Of a stretch of 64,000 nt of DNA, positions 18,201 to 28,100 are shown in pieces. The stretch lies in assembly GCA_016720905.1 (NCBI GenBank), contig JADKJT010000003.1, forward strand, positions 248,001 to 312,000, in the 5' to 3' direction. The position numbers and the translations under genes are program-made. The notes below the pieces were generated by a model. That model did not search any database. It was not told the origin of the DNA and saw only the letters and a program-made list of their open reading frames with translations. Position 1 is the stretch's first letter. Every line of letters begins with the position of its first letter. The stretch is from Gemmatimonadaceae bacterium. GTDB taxonomy: Bacteria; Gemmatimonadota; Gemmatimonadetes; Gemmatimonadales; Gemmatimonadaceae.

Positions 18201-18307
18201 GGCAGGGACGGGTGAGGGCGCGTTCCATCGACGTGCCACCCCATAATGTCCCAACATATCACGGGAATAGCGAGAGCCCGTCGTGACGCACCGCGAATGT
18301 CCTGGCG

Positions 18308-19213
18308 TCAGGTACAGCAGCCCGGACCACAGCAGGGTGCCGCGGTTGGCTTGGTGCCCCGCACAAACGCGGCCATGAACTTGCCTTCGATCGCTTCCAG
18401 CGTCGACGACTCGAGTCCGGCCTCGGCTAGGAACTGCCGGGCATCCTCACTGCGGTAGATGCGCGTGGGCTCGATGTCGATATCGGTAAACCCTGCCTGC
18501 TGCAGGAGCGACGTGAACTCGGACTCTTCCAGCGCGCCGGCCACACACCCTACCCACAACTCCATGCTGCGCCGCACATCGGCGGGGACGTCACCCCGCA
18601 CCACGACATCGCTCACCGCGAATCGACCACCGGGCTTGAGCACGCGAAACGCTTCGCGCAATACCTGCGCTTTGTCGCCCGACAGGTTGATGACGCAGTT
18701 GGAAATGATCACGTCGACGGAGTTGTCGGGCAGCGGGATGGATTCGATATGCCCCTTGAGAAACTCGACATTGTGCACCTTCGCTTCGGCGGCGTTCTGT
18801 CGGGCCAACGCCAGCATGTCGTCGGTCATGTCCAGTCCGTACGCCTTGCCGGTCGCGCCAACGCGTCGGGCCGACAAGATGACGTCGATGCCACCGCCCG
18901 AGCCCAGGTCGAGCACGACCTGCCCCTCGTGCAGCTCCAGCAACGCCGTGGGATTCCCGCACCCGAGCGATGCGAGCACGGCGGCCGTTGGCAGTTCACT
19001 GGTCTCGCCGTTCACGTACAGGTTGGATGTGATGGGATCGACACTGCCGTTGAACGCGGCGCCTCCACAGCACGAACTGGCGGGGCCACAGCCGCCGGAT
19101 GTGGCGCTGTCCAGCACGCGGCGGGCGGCGGCACCGTAACGGTCCTGAACGATTTGGGTGAGGTTCGCCGATTCGGCGGCAGGGCTGGTGGCGATGGGCA
19201 GCACAGTGGACAT
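18308..19213 (-). CDS. arsM: Arsenite S-adenosylmethionine methyltransferase
   Basis: A 301-residue SAM-dependent methyltransferase that methylates As(III), yielding mono- to trimethylated, often volatile, arsenic. The SAM site is VVLDLGSGGGIDV (about 99-111) with the acidic GLDMTDDML. As(III)-binding cysteines are present: C173 in SNCVINLS and C223 in VGCVAGA, with N-terminal cysteines C42, C48, C49. The C-terminus ends in a Cys-rich tail (PCCGPGCCT). GGAG precedes the ATG. A palindrome matching the arsR operator lies 16 bases upstream, so ArsR regulation is likely. Confidence 0.95.
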   Translation of the reverse strand: MSTVLPIATSPAAESANLTQIVQDRYGAAARRVLDSATSGGCGPASSCCGGAAFNGSVDPITSNLYVNGETSELPTAAVLASLGCGNPTALLELHEGQVVLDLGSGGGIDVILSARRVGATGKAYGLDMTDDMLALARQNAAEAKVHNVEFLKGHIESIPLPDNSVDVIISNCVINLSGDKAQVLREAFRVLKPGGRFAVSDVVVRGDVPADVRRSMELWVGCVAGALEESEFTSLLQQAGFTDIDIEPTRIYRSEDARQFLAEAGLESSTLEAIEGKFMAAFVRGTKPTAAPCCGPGCCT

Positions 19214-19228
19214 ATCGATCTCCTTTTG

Positions 19229-19244
19229 ATCAACAAACGTTGAT
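19229..19244 (-). promoter_or_regulatory. ArsR-type operator in the arsM leader
   Basis: Perfect inverted repeat ATCAAC-AAAC-GTTGAT with 6-base half-sites and a 4-base spacer. It has the same 6-4-6 layout as the site in the arsR promoter. It lies between arsR and arsM, just before the arsM ribosome-binding site. Confidence 0.65.
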
Positions 19245-19311
19245 GGATAAAACGCGTGAGGGATGTGCGGCGGGTAGGCGAACTACACCGTTGATCCTGG
19301 GTGTCGGCCGG

Positions 19312-19674
19312 TCAGCCGCAGCACCGCCCGATCACCGGTAACCTGGCCCGCCCCGGAATGGTTGTCGGGCGCTGCGCGACCACGAGGTCATGCACTTCTG
19401 CCAGTGCGTTTGGAACGATGGCATAATACGACCAGCGGCCTTCCTTGCGGTCGCTGACCAGACCGGCCTCCCGCAAGACCTTCAGATGAAACGACAGTCG
19501 CGACTGGGCCGCATCCAGCGCGCCTTGCAGGTCACACACGCAGCGCTCCCCGTCGCGCAGCATGTCGAGGATTTCCAGACGTGTTTCGTCGGACAGGGCG
19601 TGGAAGAGCGTGACCGCGCGGGCGCGGTGGCGGGCGGTCAGGCGGCTTGATCGGGGAGGTGGCGCGGTCAGCAT
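19312..19674 (-). CDS. arsR: ArsR-family arsenic-responsive repressor
   Basis: A 120-residue winged-helix repressor. The core is FHALSDETRLEILDMLRDGE, then the metal-sensing CxC motif RCVCDL (C45, C47) on the first DNA-binding helix, the recognition region SRLSFHLKVLREAGLV and the wing RKEGRWSYYAI. This matches the E. coli-type ArsR, which releases DNA on binding As(III) or Sb(III). The tail ends GRCCG. The ATG at 19674 is chosen because the 12 codons upstream are occupied by the -35 and -10 elements. arsM follows on the same strand. Confidence 0.93.
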   Translation of the reverse strand: MLTAPPPRSSRLTARHRARAVTLFHALSDETRLEILDMLRDGERCVCDLQGALDAAQSRLSFHLKVLREAGLVSDRKEGRWSYYAIVPNALAEVHDLVVAQRPTTIPGRARLPVIGRCCG

Positions 19675-19680
19675 GCGAAC

Positions 19681-19710
19681 ATAATACACCAATAAATATT
19701 GATATGTCAA
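19681..19710 (-). promoter_or_regulatory. arsR promoter, probably giving a leaderless mRNA
   Basis: On the minus strand, TTGACA (19710-19705) and TATTAT (19686-19681) are separated by 18 bases. Only 6 bases separate the -10 from the ATG of arsR at 19674, so transcription would start at or next to the start codon. The region is AT-rich compared with its surroundings. Confidence 0.75.
19688..19703 (-). promoter_or_regulatory. ArsR-type operator between -35 and -10 of arsR
   Basis: Plus-strand ACCAAT-AAAT-ATTGAT, an inverted repeat with one mismatch, 6-base half-sites and a 4-base spacer, lying wholly in the spacer of the arsR promoter. Occupancy by ArsR would block RNA polymerase. Confidence 0.7.
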
Positions 19711-19729
19711 TCCTCGCGCTGCGCGCGAT

Positions 19730-20851
19730 TCAGCCTTGATTGAGGAGGTAGATCACCGCCGCCACCGCCAGTGCCGCCGCCACCGCGAACCCGATCTTCC
19801 ACGCCGACCACGGCCGATCGCCCTTGACCGCGCCCGTCTGTCCATTCACCACCACGCGCCAGGATCTCCCGTTGAATTGATACGAGCAGATCCACACGGG
19901 CAGCAGGATGTGCTTGAATTTCACGTCGTCGTAGCGTGTCGCGATGTTCGATACCCGCTGGTGATTGCCGCCGATGTCCTGCTTGACGGCGCCGAGAATG
20001 GCCGCGCCGAAAATGCTCTTGGCCTCCTCGAACGCCGGTTCCAGCCCCAGCTGATAGGCCTCCACCGTGAAGCCCGCGACAAAGTCGTCGGAGAAGGGCT
20101 GCATGCCCGACACGTCCCAATCCGTCAGCACATCGGCCAGGTGCGCCGGAATGCTGCGTGAGGCGGGCACCAGCGTGTCGTCAAACGACAACGCCACGGT
20201 ACCCGACGCGGCATACCAATCGGTCACCGTGCGCTGGACGACCACGGTGTTCCCCTGCGCATCACGTTTCGTATCCTGCACGATGCGGTCGACACCGCGT
20301 TGACCCTGATACTCACTGGTGGTGCGCGCATCGAACGTCCAGCACGGCAGATACACGCCGCGCACGCCGTTGACGGCGCGCACGCTCTGCTTGAGCGCGT
20401 TCGGGGCAAACCACCGTCCCTCGATCCAGCGTCGGAACACGTCCTGCGCGCCCTTGGGCTCGAGGGCGAACGGCACTACGGCCCGCGGGCGAATGCGGCG
20501 CTCCGCATGCGCCGCTGCCGACACCAACGGCGTGGCGCAGAAGGCGCACACCGCGGCCACCACATTCGGTTCAAACTGCGTTTGCGCCCCGCACTGCGGG
20601 CAATCCACCAACTGCGGCGTGATCTCCGGTTCGTTGCCCGCCTGCAATCGCAGGTATCCGAGATAGTCCAGCTCTTCATGCGTGGCCGATTGCGCCGCGT
20701 CGTCGACAACCGGCCGTTCGTTGACCGTGCCGCAACTGTCGCAGGTCAACTGGCCGACAGACGGCGCGAAGCGCAGCGACGCCCCGCACTGGCGACAGGG
20801 AAAGACGCGTCCGGCGGCGGCAACGGGTGACAGCGGCGTGTCTGAGTCCAC
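19730..20851 (-). CDS. Zinc-ribbon membrane-anchored protein
   Basis: A protein of about 373 residues with two CxxC zinc ribbons, FPCRQCGASL...CDSCG and VDCPQCGAQT...CAFC, followed by a beta-rich domain (LPCWTFDARTTSEYQGQRG, WYAASGTV) and a single C-terminal membrane helix (IGFAVAAALAVAAVIYLL). It resembles bacterial proteins often misnamed replication factor Y/helicase-like, which lack helicase motifs; the function is unknown. The GTG start at 20851 is preferred, because a start at 21037 would leave only 5 bases to the divergent PilT-like gene at 21043. The interval 20852-21042 must then hold both promoters. Confidence 0.7.
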   Translation of the reverse strand: MDSDTPLSPVAAAGRVFPCRQCGASLRFAPSVGQLTCDSCGTVNERPVVDDAAQSATHEELDYLGYLRLQAGNEPEITPQLVDCPQCGAQTQFEPNVVAAVCAFCATPLVSAAAHAERRIRPRAVVPFALEPKGAQDVFRRWIEGRWFAPNALKQSVRAVNGVRGVYLPCWTFDARTTSEYQGQRGVDRIVQDTKRDAQGNTVVVQRTVTDWYAASGTVALSFDDTLVPASRSIPAHLADVLTDWDVSGMQPFSDDFVAGFTVEAYQLGLEPAFEEAKSIFGAAILGAVKQDIGGNHQRVSNIATRYDDVKFKHILLPVWICSYQFNGRSWRVVVNGQTGAVKGDRPWSAWKIGFAVAAALAVAAVIYLLNQG

Positions 20852-21042
20852 AGGGTCCGGAGTATGCGAGGGTCGGGAAGCACGGCAGGTCAGCGGCCTT
20901 TCCGGCACGAGCGTCACGCCGAAGGCCCTCGGTGTAACGCAGATCACCGATCGTCGTCTAGTACGGTGAGAGGAAGGGCGCCGTTTCGCTACTGGCACGC
21001 GTCGCCCACCGTCACTGATCTGGCTCATTTCATTCAACTGCC

Positions 21043-22542
21043 GTGCCCCAACTCGACCGTGTGCTGCCGCGCCTTGAAGCCGGTGCCGCCACTCACGTCA
21101 TCCTCGAAGCCGACGAACCGATCCGCTGCCAGACCCCCACGGGGCTGCAGGCGGTGACGCAACAGGCCCTCACCCGACAGCAGGTCCTCGCCCTGGTGTC
21201 GGAGGTCGCGGCACCCGATGAACGCGAATGGGTGGCCGAAGCGCAGGGCATTCGGTTGCTGTATACCTGGAATGCGCAGCGCTATCTGGTGGCGCAGGAC
21301 AACGAGTCGCCCACGCTCAAGCTGATGATCCGCAAGTGGGTGGACAAAGCAGGTCCCCGCGACCCGGAAGCCCCCACCACGCAACGACACCTGAAGCGTC
21401 GCGCCACCGACCGACCCTATGGCTCGTTCGACGGTGAATCACCGGCCCGAGACGCCCTGGAGCGGCTGCTGCGTCTGCAGGTGGAACGCGGCGCGGCCGA
21501 CCTGCATCTGCGCACGGGTGAACCGCCCATTCTCCGGCTCGGTGGCGATCTGCTGCGCATCGATGGTGAAGCGCCGGTGGAGAGCGAGGAAATCTCCGGC
21601 ATGCTCTGGTCCATCATGCCCGACAAGAACAAAGGCGAGTTCGACGAAAACTGGGACACCGACTTCGCCTACGAAATCGCCGGTGTCTCGCGCTTTCGGG
21701 TGAACGTGTTGCGCGACCGGCACGGCGTGGCGGCCGTCATTCGGACCATCGCCACGGGAACGGTCACTGTGGAGCAGATGGGGATCACGCCGGAAGTGCA
21801 GGCGCTGTGCAATCTCACCAAGGGCCTCGTGCTGGTGACAGGTCCCACCGGATCCGGCAAGTCCACCACGTTGTGCGCGCTCGTCGACCTGATCAATCGC
21901 ACCCGGTGCGATCACATCATCACCATCGAAGATCCGATCGAGTTTGTGCACCAGAGCAAGAAGTGCCTGATCACGCAGCGCCAGGTGGGCGTGCACACGC
22001 AGTCATTCAAGAGCGCCTTGCGCGCCGCATTGCGTGAAGATCCGGACATCGTGCTGGTGGGCGAACTCCGTGACCTGGAAACCATTGCCATTGCCATTGA
22101 AACGGCCGAAACGGGGCATCTGGTGTTCGGCACGCTGCACACGTCCACCGCGGCCTCCACGATCAACCGCATTGTCGACCAGTTCCCGGCGGACCGCCAG
22201 GAACAGATCCGCATCATGCTGGCGGAATCGCTGAAGGGCGTCATCTCACAGACCCTGTGCAAGAAGATCGGCGGTGGCCGCATCGCGGCGCGTGAGATCC
22301 TGCTGGTGAACAAGGCCGTCAGTTCGATGATCCGGGAAGGCAAGACCATGCAGATTCCCAACATCATCCAGACGCAGCGCAAGCTGGGAATGGAAACGCT
22401 CAACGACGCCCTGTTGACGCTGGTCAAGACACGCCAGGTGGAGCCCGAGGAGGCCTACGTGCGCGCGGTCGAAAAGAAGGACATGGCCGTGAAGCTGCGG
22501 GGAATCGGGCATCCGATCGAGGTGGCCGGCAGCGAAGAGTAG
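21043..22542 (+). CDS. PilT/PilU-like twitching motility ATPase with N-terminal extension
   Basis: A 499-residue type IV pilus retraction-type ATPase. The C-terminal 350 residues have the Walker A GPTGSGKST (267-275), the Asp box (IIKIEDPIE-like IITIEDPIEFV), Walker B (VLVGELRDLET) and His box (ETGHLVFGTLHT), and an N-terminal PAS-like domain (ADLHLRTGEPPILRLGGDLL). Ahead of this is a further segment of about 100 residues (THVILEADEPIRCQTPTGLQ, LLYTWNAQRYLV) that looks like a degenerate second copy of the PAS-like domain, making it longer than the usual 340-380 residues. No other pilus genes are in the window. Confidence 0.9.
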   Translation: MPQLDRVLPRLEAGAATHVILEADEPIRCQTPTGLQAVTQQALTRQQVLALVSEVAAPDEREWVAEAQGIRLLYTWNAQRYLVAQDNESPTLKLMIRKWVDKAGPRDPEAPTTQRHLKRRATDRPYGSFDGESPARDALERLLRLQVERGAADLHLRTGEPPILRLGGDLLRIDGEAPVESEEISGMLWSIMPDKNKGEFDENWDTDFAYEIAGVSRFRVNVLRDRHGVAAVIRTIATGTVTVEQMGITPEVQALCNLTKGLVLVTGPTGSGKSTTLCALVDLINRTRCDHIITIEDPIEFVHQSKKCLITQRQVGVHTQSFKSALRAALREDPDIVLVGELRDLETIAIAIETAETGHLVFGTLHTSTAASTINRIVDQFPADRQEQIRIMLAESLKGVISQTLCKKIGGGRIAAREILLVNKAVSSMIREGKTMQIPNIIQTQRKLGMETLNDALLTLVKTRQVEPEEAYVRAVEKKDMAVKLRGIGHPIEVAGSEE

Positions 22543-22589
22543 GCGGTCGCTGTCAGCGTGCTGTCAGGTTCGGCGATGTATGATTCGGG

Positions 22590-24047
22590 ATGCCTTCCGG
22601 ATTGCCGCTGACGAATCGTGTGTGCCTCGCGCGTGCCGCTCGCATCGTACTGACGTTGCTGTCGCTCTCGGCCGGCTGCGCGCACTATGTGTCGGTGCCG
22701 CTTTCGGCCTCGCGCACGCTGGATGACCTCGAAGCGCGACGTCTCGATGCGCCGGCGGTTGGTGAGTTCCTGAAAGCCGGGCGCGCGGTCGAAGCCTGGC
22801 CGTTGTCGACATGGAACCTGCGGCAGCTCAGCCTCGCGGCCTTTTTCTACTCGCCCTCCCTCGACGTGGCCCGCGCCCAGTGGCAGTCAGCGCAGGGCGG
22901 CGTCATTACGGCCGGCGGGCGCCCGAACCCCACCCTGAGCGCTGGAGAGGGATTCGACGCCACCACGCCAGCCACGCAGATCAGTCCGTGGATGCCCCAG
23001 GTGTCTCTTGCCCTGCCAATCGAGATGGCTGGCAAGCGGGGCGTACGAGTTGATCGGGCCCGCGCCCAGGCGGAGGTGGCGCACTTCAATGTGCTGACCA
23101 CCGCCTGGCAGGTGCGCCGCGCCGTGCGTGAAGCCTACGTCGAGCTGTTTGCCGCCACCGCGATCGACTCCCTGCAATCCACGCGGCAGTCACTGGCGGC
23201 GGAGGTGGTGCGCATTCTCGAGGCCCAGCGTGCCGTCGGTGACGTGGCGGTGTTTGACGTGACGCAGGCTCGCCTGGCGCTGGCCGACGCGCGCATCGCC
23301 GCCTTGTCAGCGCAGCAGCGGCACGTGGAGGCCCGCAGTGCGCTGGCGGCCGCTGTCGGCGTCAGCACGGTCGCGCTCGACGCCACGAGATTCACGTTCG
23401 ACGAGTTCGCGCGGCCCGCGCCGTTGGTGCCCGACCGCGAGGTGCGGCGCGTCGCGCTGCTGCAGCGCGCCGATGTGCGTGCCGCGTTGGCCGACTACGA
23501 CGTGAGTCAGGCCAACCTCAAACTCGAAATCCGCAACCAGTATCCCGACCTGACCCTCGGCCCGGGGTATCAGTTGGACCAGACCGATGTGAAGTGGAGC
23601 CTGTCGTTGTCGTTGCCGGTGGCGCTGTTGAATCGCAATCAGGGCCCCATCGCCGAGGCGCGCGCGCGTCGCGAGGAAATGGCGGCGCGCTTCCTCGCGC
23701 TGCAGGCCCGCGTGATTGTCGAGGTGGATCGCGCGGTCGCAGCCTCCGCACTCACGCGATTGCAGGTGTCCGTGGCCGACAGCATTACCACGTCGCTAGG
23801 GCGCCAGCAGCGGAGCACCGAGGCGGGGTATCGCGCCGGTGAACTGTCCAAACTGCAACTGCTTGGTGTGCAGTTGGAACTGGTCAGCGCGGCGCTGGCG
23901 CGTATTGACGTGGTGTCGCGCGCCCAACTCACGGTGGGGGCGCTGGAGGATGCCATGCAGTCAACGTTTGATCTCGAACCGTGGATAATTGCCACGCCCA
24001 ACCGTGGTGGTGCCACCACTCTCCCAGCGAAGGATCAGCCGTCATGA
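22590..24047 (+). CDS. TolC-family outer-membrane efflux protein
   Basis: A 485-residue outer-membrane lipoprotein (LSLSAGCAH lipobox) with long helical, Ala/Arg/Gln-rich segments and two TolC-type repeats (EAYVELFAATAIDSLQSTRQ and AGYRAGELSKLQLLGVQLEL; DVTQARLALADARIAALSAQ). It forms the trans-periplasmic exit duct of a tripartite pump. Its stop overlaps the adaptor start by ATGA, so all three pump genes form one operon. Confidence 0.88.
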   Translation: MPSGLPLTNRVCLARAARIVLTLLSLSAGCAHYVSVPLSASRTLDDLEARRLDAPAVGEFLKAGRAVEAWPLSTWNLRQLSLAAFFYSPSLDVARAQWQSAQGGVITAGGRPNPTLSAGEGFDATTPATQISPWMPQVSLALPIEMAGKRGVRVDRARAQAEVAHFNVLTTAWQVRRAVREAYVELFAATAIDSLQSTRQSLAAEVVRILEAQRAVGDVAVFDVTQARLALADARIAALSAQQRHVEARSALAAAVGVSTVALDATRFTFDEFARPAPLVPDREVRRVALLQRADVRAALADYDVSQANLKLEIRNQYPDLTLGPGYQLDQTDVKWSLSLSLPVALLNRNQGPIAEARARREEMAARFLALQARVIVEVDRAVAASALTRLQVSVADSITTSLGRQQRSTEAGYRAGELSKLQLLGVQLELVSAALARIDVVSRAQLTVGALEDAMQSTFDLEPWIIATPNRGGATTLPAKDQPS

Positions 24048-25102
24048 GCAAGCGTGTGGTGGTGGGCCTGTTCGCCGTGGTCGCGGCGGTGAGTGCCGTC
24101 GTATACATGCGTCGCGCCGAGCCCACCGAAGCAGACATCGTGACCGACGTCGCGGTACACACCGCGCCGGTCACACGTGCCACGCTTCATCAGTATGTCA
24201 CGGCCTACGGCTATGTGGAGGCGGCGCCAATGCGTGCCGGCGTCAACGCGGCCGGTGCGACGGTCTCGCCGCAGGCGGCGGGTGTGTTGACGGCCATCCT
24301 GATCAGCGAAGGACAGTCGGTGCGTCAGGGTGCCGTGCTGTTTCGCCTGGAAAGCCGCATGGCGGATGTGGCCGTGCAAAAGGCCGAGCGCGATATGGCC
24401 TTCGCCGAACAGGTGGCCCAGCGGCAACGGCAGCTGCTGCCCAGTGACGGGACGTCAGCGCGTGCGGTTCAGGAAGCGGAGCAGCGTCTGAATGAGGCCA
24501 GAAGCGCGCTGGCGTCGGCGCAAACCGCGCGCGCCTACCTCGAGGTGGTGGCGCCATTATCCGGCACCGTGGTGGGTCTCTCGGCACGGGTTGGACAGTC
24601 GGTTGATGCGGCCACCGTGCTGGCGCGACTGGTCGATTTGAATCGACTGGTGATTGCCGCCGATGTCCCGGTGGCCGAGGCCGCGCAGCTCAAGGCGGGC
24701 CAGCGGGTGTTGATCGGCATGGACAGTACGGCGCGCCGTGGCGTGGTGACTGTCGTGAGCCGCGAAGTGGATGCGCGTACCGGCACGAATCGCCTGCAGG
24801 CGTCACTGCCCGCGGGCAGCGGACTGGCGCCGGGCCAGTTCACCGATCTGCGTATCGTTACGCACGAGCAACCCCAGGCCATGGTCGTTCCCGTGGCCAG
24901 CGTGGTAACTCGACCGGGGGAAGGGCAGTGGATCATGGTGGTCGACGGCGACCAGGCCTCACGACTTCCGGTCACCGTGGGCATCCGCGATGGCGACCTG
25001 ATAGAAGTCACCGGCGACGGGCTGCGGGAGGGCATGCTGGTGGTGACCATCGAAGCCTACAGCCTGCCCGAGAAAACGCGCGTGCACATCATCCGGCGCT
25101 AG
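24044..25102 (+). CDS. RND pump periplasmic adaptor (membrane fusion protein)
   Basis: A 352-residue adaptor with an N-terminal membrane anchor (VVVGLFAVVAAVSAVVYM), two biotinyl-lipoyl halves (VLTAILISEGQSVRQGAVLF and YLEVVAPLSGTVVGLSARVG) around a helical hairpin (EQVAQRQRQLLPSDGT), a beta-barrel and a membrane-proximal domain (LPVTVGIRDGDLIEVTG). It links the TolC-like channel to the inner-membrane pump. Three bases separate its stop from the pump gene. Confidence 0.9.
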   Translation: MSKRVVVGLFAVVAAVSAVVYMRRAEPTEADIVTDVAVHTAPVTRATLHQYVTAYGYVEAAPMRAGVNAAGATVSPQAAGVLTAILISEGQSVRQGAVLFRLESRMADVAVQKAERDMAFAEQVAQRQRQLLPSDGTSARAVQEAEQRLNEARSALASAQTARAYLEVVAPLSGTVVGLSARVGQSVDAATVLARLVDLNRLVIAADVPVAEAAQLKAGQRVLIGMDSTARRGVVTVVSREVDARTGTNRLQASLPAGSGLAPGQFTDLRIVTHEQPQAMVVPVASVVTRPGEGQWIMVVDGDQASRLPVTVGIRDGDLIEVTGDGLREGMLVVTIEAYSLPEKTRVHIIRR

Positions 25103-25105
25103 CGC

Positions 25106-28100
25106 GTGCTCGGCAAGCTCGCGACGCGCTCGTCGCTCTCGATCATCTTCCTGTGTGTGGCGCTCTGCTTTGCCGGGATCGCCGCCGCCTGGACGTTGTC
25201 GTCGTCGGTGTTCCCCATGACGAACTTTCCGCGGGTGGTGATCTTGGTCGACAACGGCATCATGCCGACCGACGAGATGATGGCGCGCATCACGCGCCCC
25301 ATCGAAGAAGCGATGAAGGACATTCCGGGCGCCGTGACCGTGAAGTCGGCCACCGGTCGCGGCTCGGCCGAAATCAACGTGTTCTTCACGTGGACCGTGG
25401 ATATGGTGCAGTCCGAGCTGTACGTGCTGGGCCGACTCTCCCAGATTCGCAGCACACTCCCGGCCACTGCGGACACGCGGGTGCAGCGGCTGACGTTCGC
25501 AGCGTTCCCGATCATTGGCGTAAGCCTGGTCAGCGACACGCGTGACATCACCGAGTTGTGGGAGACCGCGCGGTACCGCATCAAACCGAAGTTCCTGCAG
25601 ATTCCCGGCGTAGCGCGCGTCGATCTCGTGGGAGGCCGGACGCCCGAATATCACATCATCGTTGATCCCATCCGGCTCACGGCGGCCGGCCTCAGCCTGA
25701 GTGACGTGGCGCTGGCGCTCGAAGCCAACAACCTTGTCGCGTCGGCGGGATTGCACGAGGAAGACCACACGTTGTACCTGACGATGGTCGATGGACGCAT
25801 TCGGTCGCTGCGCGACATCGAGCACTTCGTGGTGTCGGCACCCAACGGGCATCCGGTGCAGGTGCGCGATTTCGCCGTCGTGCGTCGCGCGCCGGAACCG
25901 GTGTTCAACAAGGTCACCGCCGATGGACATCCGGCGGTGCTGTTGAACGTGCGCAGTCAGCCCGACGGCAGCACTCTGGACATTGCCACGGCGCTTCGCG
26001 CACAGGTGAGTGAACTGCGGCGTGACCTGCCGCCTGACACGAAGCTGGCGTTTTTCTACGATCAGTCGGAAATCGTGCGCGCCTCGGTGGCCAGTGTGTG
26101 GGAAGCCATCGTGTTCGGTCTCCTGCTGTCCTTGCTCATTCTGTATGCGTTCCTGCGCAACTGGCGCACCACGTTGGTCGCCACCACGGTCATCCCGGTG
26201 ACCGTGCTCGCCACCCTGGTGGCCATGCGGTTGATGGGCCTGACGTTCAACCTGATGACGTTGGGCGGTATCGCGGCGGCGATCGGGCTGGTCATCGACG
26301 ACGCGATCGTGGTGGTGGAGTCGATTCATCATCGGATCATGAGCGGCCTTGGCGCCGTCGCCGCGGTCGAAGCGGGAATCAGCGATATCATTCGCCCGCT
26401 CATCGGGTCCACGCTGACGCCCGTGGTGGTGTTCCTGCCACTGGCACTGCTGGACGGACTGACCGGCGTGTTCTTCCGCGCGCTGGCGCTCACCATGGTC
26501 GTTGCGCTGCTCACCTCGCTCGTGTTGGCGGTGACGCTGATTCCGGCGCTGTCGGCCAACCTGTTGCGCGAGCGGACGACGGGCGACGAACCGGTGCACG
26601 AGGAGACGGTGGGCCGCCTGTTGCAGGCGACCATTGCGCTGTATGAAAGCGCGCTACGTCCGGCGTTGCGGCAACCGTGGGCCGTGATGGGAATCTGCGC
26701 CGCAATTCTGGGTGCGGGAGTATTCCTCTATGGTCGCCTCGACAGCGAATTCCTGCCGGTGATGGATGAGGGTGGATTCGTGATCGACTACGTCACGCCG
26801 GCCGGGACGAGTCTCGAGGAGACCGATCGGCAATTGCTGGCGGCCGAAGCGATCATCCAGACGATACCGGAGGTGGACAGCTACTCGCGACGCACCGGTG
26901 CCCGGTTGGCGTTGGCGATCGCGGAGCCCAACACCGGCGACTTCCTGGTCAAGTTGAAGCGCGATCGCGCGCGGTCCACGGACGACGTGATTTCAGCGCT
27001 GCGGCAACGCTTCAACACCGAGTTGCCGGGCGCCGAGTGGGAATTTCCCAAGGTCCTGGGCGATTTGATTGGCGATCTGATGTGGGCGCCCAAACCGATT
27101 GAAGTGCGGTTGTTCTCCACCGATCAGGAGTGGCTCAAGAAGAAGGCGCCGGAAATCGCGGCGCGGGTCGAGAAGATTGCGGGCGTCGTGGATGTGTTTG
27201 ACGGATTGGTGTACACGGGACCGACGGTGGCGCTGCACGCGCGCGCGGTCGATGCGCGCCGGTTTGGATTGTCATCGGATGATATCGCCGCCACGGTGAA
27301 TGCCGCCGTGTTGGGTCGCGCCGCATCTTCGGTGCTGGAAGGCGATCGCATCGTGGACATCCGCGTGAAGATGGACACAGCGCGCCTGGCGACCGTCGAG
27401 CAGATCATGAACCTGCCCATCCGCACATCGACGGGCATGCTGGTCAAGCTGTCACAGGTGGTTGATGTGGTGAAGGAGCCCGGTCAATTGGAACTGCGTC
27501 GCGAGGACAGTCGTCAGGATGTGGCGGTCACGGCGCGCACCGAAGGGCGCGACATGGGCAGCGCCGTCGCGGAGATTCGTCAGGCCATCGCCGCCGACAG
27601 TACGATCCCGGCCGGTGTGGTGGAATTCGGGGGGTTGTATCAGCAGCAGCAGGAGTCGTTCCGGAACCTGCTGGTGGTGCTGTTGATGGCCGTGGGGTTG
27701 GTGTTCACGGTGCTGCTGTTCGAGTTCGGATCGTTTGCGGAACCCGTTGCGATTGTCTTTGGCGCGGTGCTGGCGTTGTTCGGTACGGTCCTGGCGCTGT
27801 GGCTGACCGGCACGTCGTTCAATGTGGTGTCGTTCCTGGGTGCCATCATCGGTGTGGGCATCGTGGCCAAGAACGGCATTCTGATGCTCGATTTTGTGAA
27901 GCATCTCCGGGCCGACGGTGTCGACCTGGCCGAAGCGCTGGTGCGCTCGGGCCGGCGTCGGCTGCGTCCGGTGCTCATGACGTCACTGGCGGCCGCGTTG
28001 GGCATGCTGCCACTGGCGTGGGGCATCGGGTCGGGGGCCGACATGCTGCAGCCGCTGGCCATTGCGGTCATAGGCGCGCTGACCATTTCCGTGGTGCTGT

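Noticed and set aside
19675..19710. Upstream start of arsR at 19710
   Set aside because: Those codons overlap the -35 and -10 elements; the ATG at 19674 fits a leaderless transcript.
20852..21037. Upstream ATG starts for the zinc-ribbon protein
   Set aside because: They leave 5 bases to the divergent gene and encode Arg-rich non-conserved peptide.
24959..26599. 546-codon minus-strand frame
   Set aside because: Antisense of the RND permease; His/Arg/Gln-rich without domains.
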